A stretch of 46,262 nucleotides of DNA from Saccharothrix sp. NRRL B-16348. GTDB taxonomy: Bacteria; Actinomycetota; Actinomycetes; Mycobacteriales; Pseudonocardiaceae. Positions 44,743 through 46,262 of the stretch are shown here, one piece after another; the first letter of the stretch is position 1; every line of letters starts with the position of its first letter. Location: positions 1 through 46,262 of the forward strand of contig NZ_LGED01000234.1 of NCBI RefSeq assembly GCF_001280085.1, given 5' to 3'. The position numbers were made by a program, and so were the translations under genes. Under the pieces are notes generated by a model that ran no database searches, had not been told where the DNA came from, and saw nothing but the letters and a program-made list of their open reading frames with translations.

Positions 44743-45008
44743 TCGACGCTCCACTTCCGCGAAGAGCAGCTGATCATCAGGATCGGCCACGCCCTGCACC
44801 TGCCCGCAGCGGCGAGCCCGCGTGCGGTCGTCGACAAACTGCGCGCCGACCAGGCCGTGATCATTTGCCATGTCGGACAGAGTCGTCATCGACGAACCGC
44901 GCGTACCGGCGGGCCGGTGAAAAGATGAACCCCACGACGCCGGTCCGACAAAATGTCGACCTGCCCCGTGGGGTAACTGTGTGTCCGAGTTTGCTCGTCC
45001 ACTCTCCC

Positions 45009-45101
45009 GCGGGAAATCTCCCACTACCTTCGACGGATGGTGGTCCATGGGCAAACTCTACCAGCTAAGACGACTCTAGCAAACGCGTGGGAAATTTCCA
45101 C
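45009..45101. promoter_or_regulatory. second copy of the palindrome/operator region
   Basis: Two palindromes of the same class as at 6207-6353: GCGGGAAATCTCCCAC (45009-45024) and GTGGGAAATTTCCAC (45087-45101). The intervening sequence also aligns to 6229-6353 (shared GTGTCCGAG at 44982, a degenerate CCAC/GTGG hairpin and a CAGCTAAG/CAGCTTAG segment). Here no AbrB-like gene follows; the left neighbour is a truncated serine recombinase and the right neighbour the 3' end of a hypothetical gene. Confidence 0.6.
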
Positions 45102-45109
45102 TCTAGTTT

Positions 45110-45535
45110 TCACTCAGCGAAACAGGCGGTCGCCTCAGTGATCACTCTCCGGTGATGTCTCGATGAGCCTACGACCTGTGCCCAGGCGGTGCACGAAAGC
45201 CGTTCGAACCCTGGCCGATCATAGTGGTGGATGTACTCGGCTTTCAAGACCGCTGAATCAGCAATCGCTATCTGGTCCAAAGTTCGCATCTCCGACGTGG
45301 CCGTAGGTAAACTCGATTTTCCATCTTCTCCACGTACGTTTCGGTCTGCTCGAACATCTCCCTTCGCGTCGGCGATGAGGTGTTGGAGCGCCTTGCTTCC
45401 GGCCATTTCCAGTGGTGAGATGTCCTCCGTGCTGTGCAGCAGCGTCGTCACGCACAGTTCGAGGTACACCAATGCACGGCGTAACACACGAGCCCGGCCC
45501 AAGACCGGTTTCGCCACCGACTCACCCGTCCGCAC
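45110..45535 (-). CDS. hypothetical protein, paralogue of the gene at the left edge
   Basis: 141 residues from GTG 45535, starting VRTGESVAKPVLGRARVLRR, with a helical N-terminus (ALVYLELCVTTLLHSTEDIS), a basic/acidic middle, and the C-terminal HHYDRPGFERLSCTAWAQVV. No family, signal peptide or membrane segment is recognised. The codons just before the stop border the second palindrome cluster, and the 5' end and upstream DNA are duplicated at 1-99. It could be an element-encoded accessory gene that travels with the palindrome region. Real coding status is moderately likely given the conserved reading frame in the left copy. Confidence 0.45.
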   Translation of the reverse strand: MRTGESVAKPVLGRARVLRRALVYLELCVTTLLHSTEDISPLEMAGSKALQHLIADAKGDVRADRNVRGEDGKSSLPTATSEMRTLDQIAIADSAVLKAEYIHHYDRPGFERLSCTAWAQVVGSSRHHRRVITEATACFAE

Positions 45536-45577
45536 CTGTATCCATTACCCGGCCAAAGTTGCGTAACGCAGCACTAG
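45480..45577. repeat. right copy of the diverged direct repeat
   Basis: Aligns gap-free with 2-99 in the same orientation. The similarity ends at AGCACTAG, directly followed here by GTGTCCTGCGCCAGG, the apparent end of an IS630-family element, which normally inserts at TA. The left copy lacks this insertion. Confidence 0.75.
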
Positions 45578-46262
45578 TGTCCTGCGCCAGGAATTCGATC
45601 AAGATATGAGGCGATGCGGTCGAGGATCTCGTCCGCGTCCTTGGTCCAGACGAAGGGCTTGGGGTCTTCGTTCCAGGTCTTGATCCAGTCGCGGATGTCG
45701 TTCTCCAGGGCGCGCAGTGACTTGTGGGCGGCGCGGCGTAGTCGTTTGTCGGTGAGCAGGCCGAACCACCGCTCGACCTGGTTGAGCCAGGAGGAGTAGG
45801 TGGGCGTGAAGTGCATGTGGAAGCGCGGGCGGGCTTCCAGCCACTTCCGGACGGTGGGGTGTTTGTGGGTGCCGTAGTTGTCGCAGATCAGGTGCACCTC
45901 GAGGTCGGCGGGCACCTCCTTGTCCAGCTTGGCCAGGAACTTCTTGAACTCCACGGCCCGGTGGCGGCGGTGGATCGAGCCGATGACCTCGCCGGTGGCC
46001 ACGTCCAAGGCGGCGAACAGGGTGGTGATGCCGTGCCGGATGTAGTCGTGGGTGCGGCGTTCGGGCAGGCCGGGCATCATCGGCAGTGTCGGCGCGGACC
46101 GGTCCAGGGCCTGGATCTGCGACTTCTCGTCCACGCACAGCACCAGCGCCTTTCCGGTGGGTTCAGATAGAGCCCGACCACGTCGCGGACCTTGTCCACG
46201 AACTGCGGATCGTTGGACAGCTTGAACGTGTCGACCTGGTGCGGCTTGAGGTTGAACGCCTT
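45574..46262 (-). pseudogene. IS630-family transposase, frameshifted and cut by the right edge
   Basis: Reading leftwards from the edge, one frame gives [20 protein letters not shown] up to LYLNPPE near 46160. The continuation, [20 protein letters not shown] onwards, is in another frame. GAAAGGCGCTG where GAAAAGGCGCTG is expected indicates one missing A. The second frame contains the DDE residues: Asp of CVDEKSQ, Asp of LICDNYGTHKHP and Glu of YSSWLNQVERWFGLL, and ends at 45574. IS630 elements can use programmed frameshifting, so this may be functional rather than decayed; the 5' end is outside the window. Confidence 0.85.

Noticed and set aside
1..46262. tRNA genes, rRNA genes and tRNA-type attachment sites
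   Set aside because: None could be recognised by eye; a covariance-model scan would be needed to exclude them fully.

Overview
The window is about 46 kb of very GC-rich DNA. It has GTG/TTG starts, ATGA/GTGA stop-start overlaps and protein families (DUF2637, Crp/Fnr, XRE-NACHT, Wadjet type II) typical of a filamentous actinomycete, plausibly a Pseudonocardiales member such as Saccharothrix, Actinosynnema or Lentzea; the exact taxon cannot be fixed from sequence alone. It reads as an accessory defence island: nearly all long genes lie on the minus strand in a few operons, separated by decayed transposases and recombinase fragments.

Layout, left to right. (1) 1-2.9 kb: a truncated minus-strand gene start, an NAD-dependent epimerase-like gene on the plus strand, and an ISL3-family transposase broken by two frameshifts. 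(2) 3-6.4 kb: a small mobile-element-like operon (AbrB-like regulator, a tyrosine recombinase split by one in-frame TAG, a DUF2637 membrane protein) behind a region rich in GTGGGAAATTTCCCAC-type palindromes. (3) 6.4-20.9 kb: a compact four-gene operon whose first gene is a ~2016-aa fusion of DEDDh exonuclease, DinG/XPD-type helicase and RecQ helicase, followed by two large unrecognised proteins and an ATPase. I could not match it to a named defence system; it is the best candidate here for an undescribed one. (4) 20.9-21.9 kb: transposase debris. (5) 21.9-30.2 kb: Wadjet type II (jetA-jetB-jetC-jetD), with jetC broken at a triple pentanucleotide repeat and jetD by a one-base insertion. (6) 30.4-35.1 kb: a Crp/Fnr regulator, a class III cyclase-like protein, a degenerate P-loop protein and an SPFH-like protein, suggesting a cyclic-nucleotide signalling (Pycsar-like) defence unit.

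(7) 35.4-36.6 kb: a DDE (rve) transposase with a C-terminal frameshift. (8) 36.9-43.6 kb: two separate NTPase-repeat proteins, one P-loop/TPR-like (765 aa) and one XRE-NACHT with about 17 helical repeats (about 1273 aa), both of the general build of STAND sensors. Between them lie a long perfect hairpin and a probable integrase remnant. (9) 43.7-46.3 kb: a small membrane protein, a truncated serine recombinase, a second copy of the palindrome region, a hypothetical gene whose 5' end duplicates the left edge of the window, and a frameshifted IS630-family transposase running off the right edge.

How they may work together (inference): the island stacks anti-plasmid (Wadjet), nucleic-acid-processing (exonuclease-helicase operon), nucleotide-signalling and NTPase-sensor modules. 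The recombinases, IS remnants and diverged direct repeats at both ends suggest repeated gain and loss. Frameshifts cluster in transposases and in jetC/jetD, while the very long helicase and NACHT frames are intact, which favours real decay or phase variation over poor sequence quality.
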